NCBI GenBank assembly: GCA_035534495.1
Contig: DATLRW010000032.1
Coordinates: forward strand, 1-24,365
DNA length: 24,365 nt
Reading direction: 5' to 3'
Source of the DNA: JAKASX01 sp035534495
GTDB lineage: Bacteria > Acidobacteriota > Terriglobia > Acidiferrales > UBA7541
Part shown: positions 24,241 through 24,365 of the stretch, piece by piece
How positions within the stretch are numbered: position 1 is the first letter of the stretch
How the letters are laid out: the number at the start of each line of letters is the position of its first letter
The notes under the pieces: generated by a model
What the model saw: only the letters and a program-made list of their open reading frames with translations
The model's database searches: none
What the model was told of the DNA's origin: nothing
Position numbers and translations under genes: made by a program

Positions 24241-24365
24241 GCCGCAGCGCCTCGAGCAGGTGGCCGAAAGCGCGCGGCAGCGCGCGGACCAGGTCGGTCG
24301 CCACCAGGGAAATTTCACCGCCCTGCTCGGCGGCCAGATCGCCCGCCAGCCCGTGCAGATAGACT
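24233..24365 (-). CDS. nnrD: NAD(P)H-hydrate repair enzyme, C-terminal 43 residues; cut by window edge
   Basis: Only the end is seen. It reads VYLHGLAGDLAAEQGGEISL and then TDLVRALPRAFGHLLEALRHE before TGA. HGLAGDLAA and the ATDL..LP.A pattern are the closing helices of ADP-dependent NAD(P)H-hydrate dehydratase, often fused to an epimerase (Nnr). Together these proteins repair damaged NADH and NADPH. Whether this one is fused cannot be told. The stop overlaps the tsaE start, and this neighbour pair is widespread in bacteria. Confidence 0.8.
   Translation of the reverse strand, partial: VYLHGLAGDLAAEQGGEISLVATDLVRALPRAFGHLLEALRHE

Noticed and set aside
1..24365. CRISPR, prophage, insertion sequence or toxin-antitoxin genes
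   Set aside because: I found no regularly spaced repeats, transposase, integrase, phage structural motifs or small paired genes of that kind.

Overview
The window is a gene-dense, GC-rich bacterial chromosome segment. It carries about 23 protein genes on both strands, almost all with housekeeping or metabolic roles. I see no rRNA or tRNA genes, no CRISPR array, no insertion sequence and no prophage. High GC, short intergenic gaps, frequent 4-8 nt start/stop overlaps and a mix of FabV, a CysO-type cysteine pathway, an MqnA/MqnD-family protein and stand-alone short MetE-like proteins suggest an environmental, Acidobacteria-like organism. That placement is an inference from gene content, not a measured result.

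Left part, minus strand (1-4758). A truncated FAD-linked oxidase lies at the edge, with a near-consensus promoter and a roughly 125-nt leader. Next comes a compact operon, read right to left: cysM-like cysteine synthase, a JAMM protease (Mec type), a CysO-type sulfur carrier, a MoeZ-type E1/rhodanese protein and a CDGSH iron-sulfur protein. A small thioredoxin-fold protein lies upstream of cysM on the same strand. This matches the protein-thiocarboxylate cysteine pathway known from Mycobacterium: MoeZ activates and sulfurates CysO, CysM attaches the aminoacrylate-derived cysteine, and Mec releases it. Here the carrier has nine residues after its Gly-Gly and would need trimming first.

Middle part, plus strand (4903-15523). 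A receiver-like protein is followed by an overlapping exported protein with a pseudopilin-G-like segment. Then come an exported protein with a broken zinc-protease motif and a small DUF5808 membrane protein. The next group is an MqnA/MqnD-family protein that overlaps the first of two tandem MetE-core-like proteins. The strand ends with a xylose-isomerase-like TIM barrel protein, AsnS, an arginase and D-Ala-D-Ala ligase.

Right part. A TetR regulator with an apparent self-operator leads a HlyD/ABC ATPase/ABC-2 permease export operon (15623-19483). Converging on it from the minus strand is a soluble hybrid histidine kinase, a receiver-like protein and an unlisted 43-residue membrane microprotein (19661-22097). 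The window ends with fabV, tsaE and the last 43 residues of an NAD(P)H-hydrate repair enzyme, all on the minus strand.

The most interesting points are the tailed CysO carrier with its CDGSH partner, the tandem short methionine-synthase-like pair coupled to an MqnD-like gene, and the kinase-linked microprotein. No wholly unknown multi-gene system is evident.
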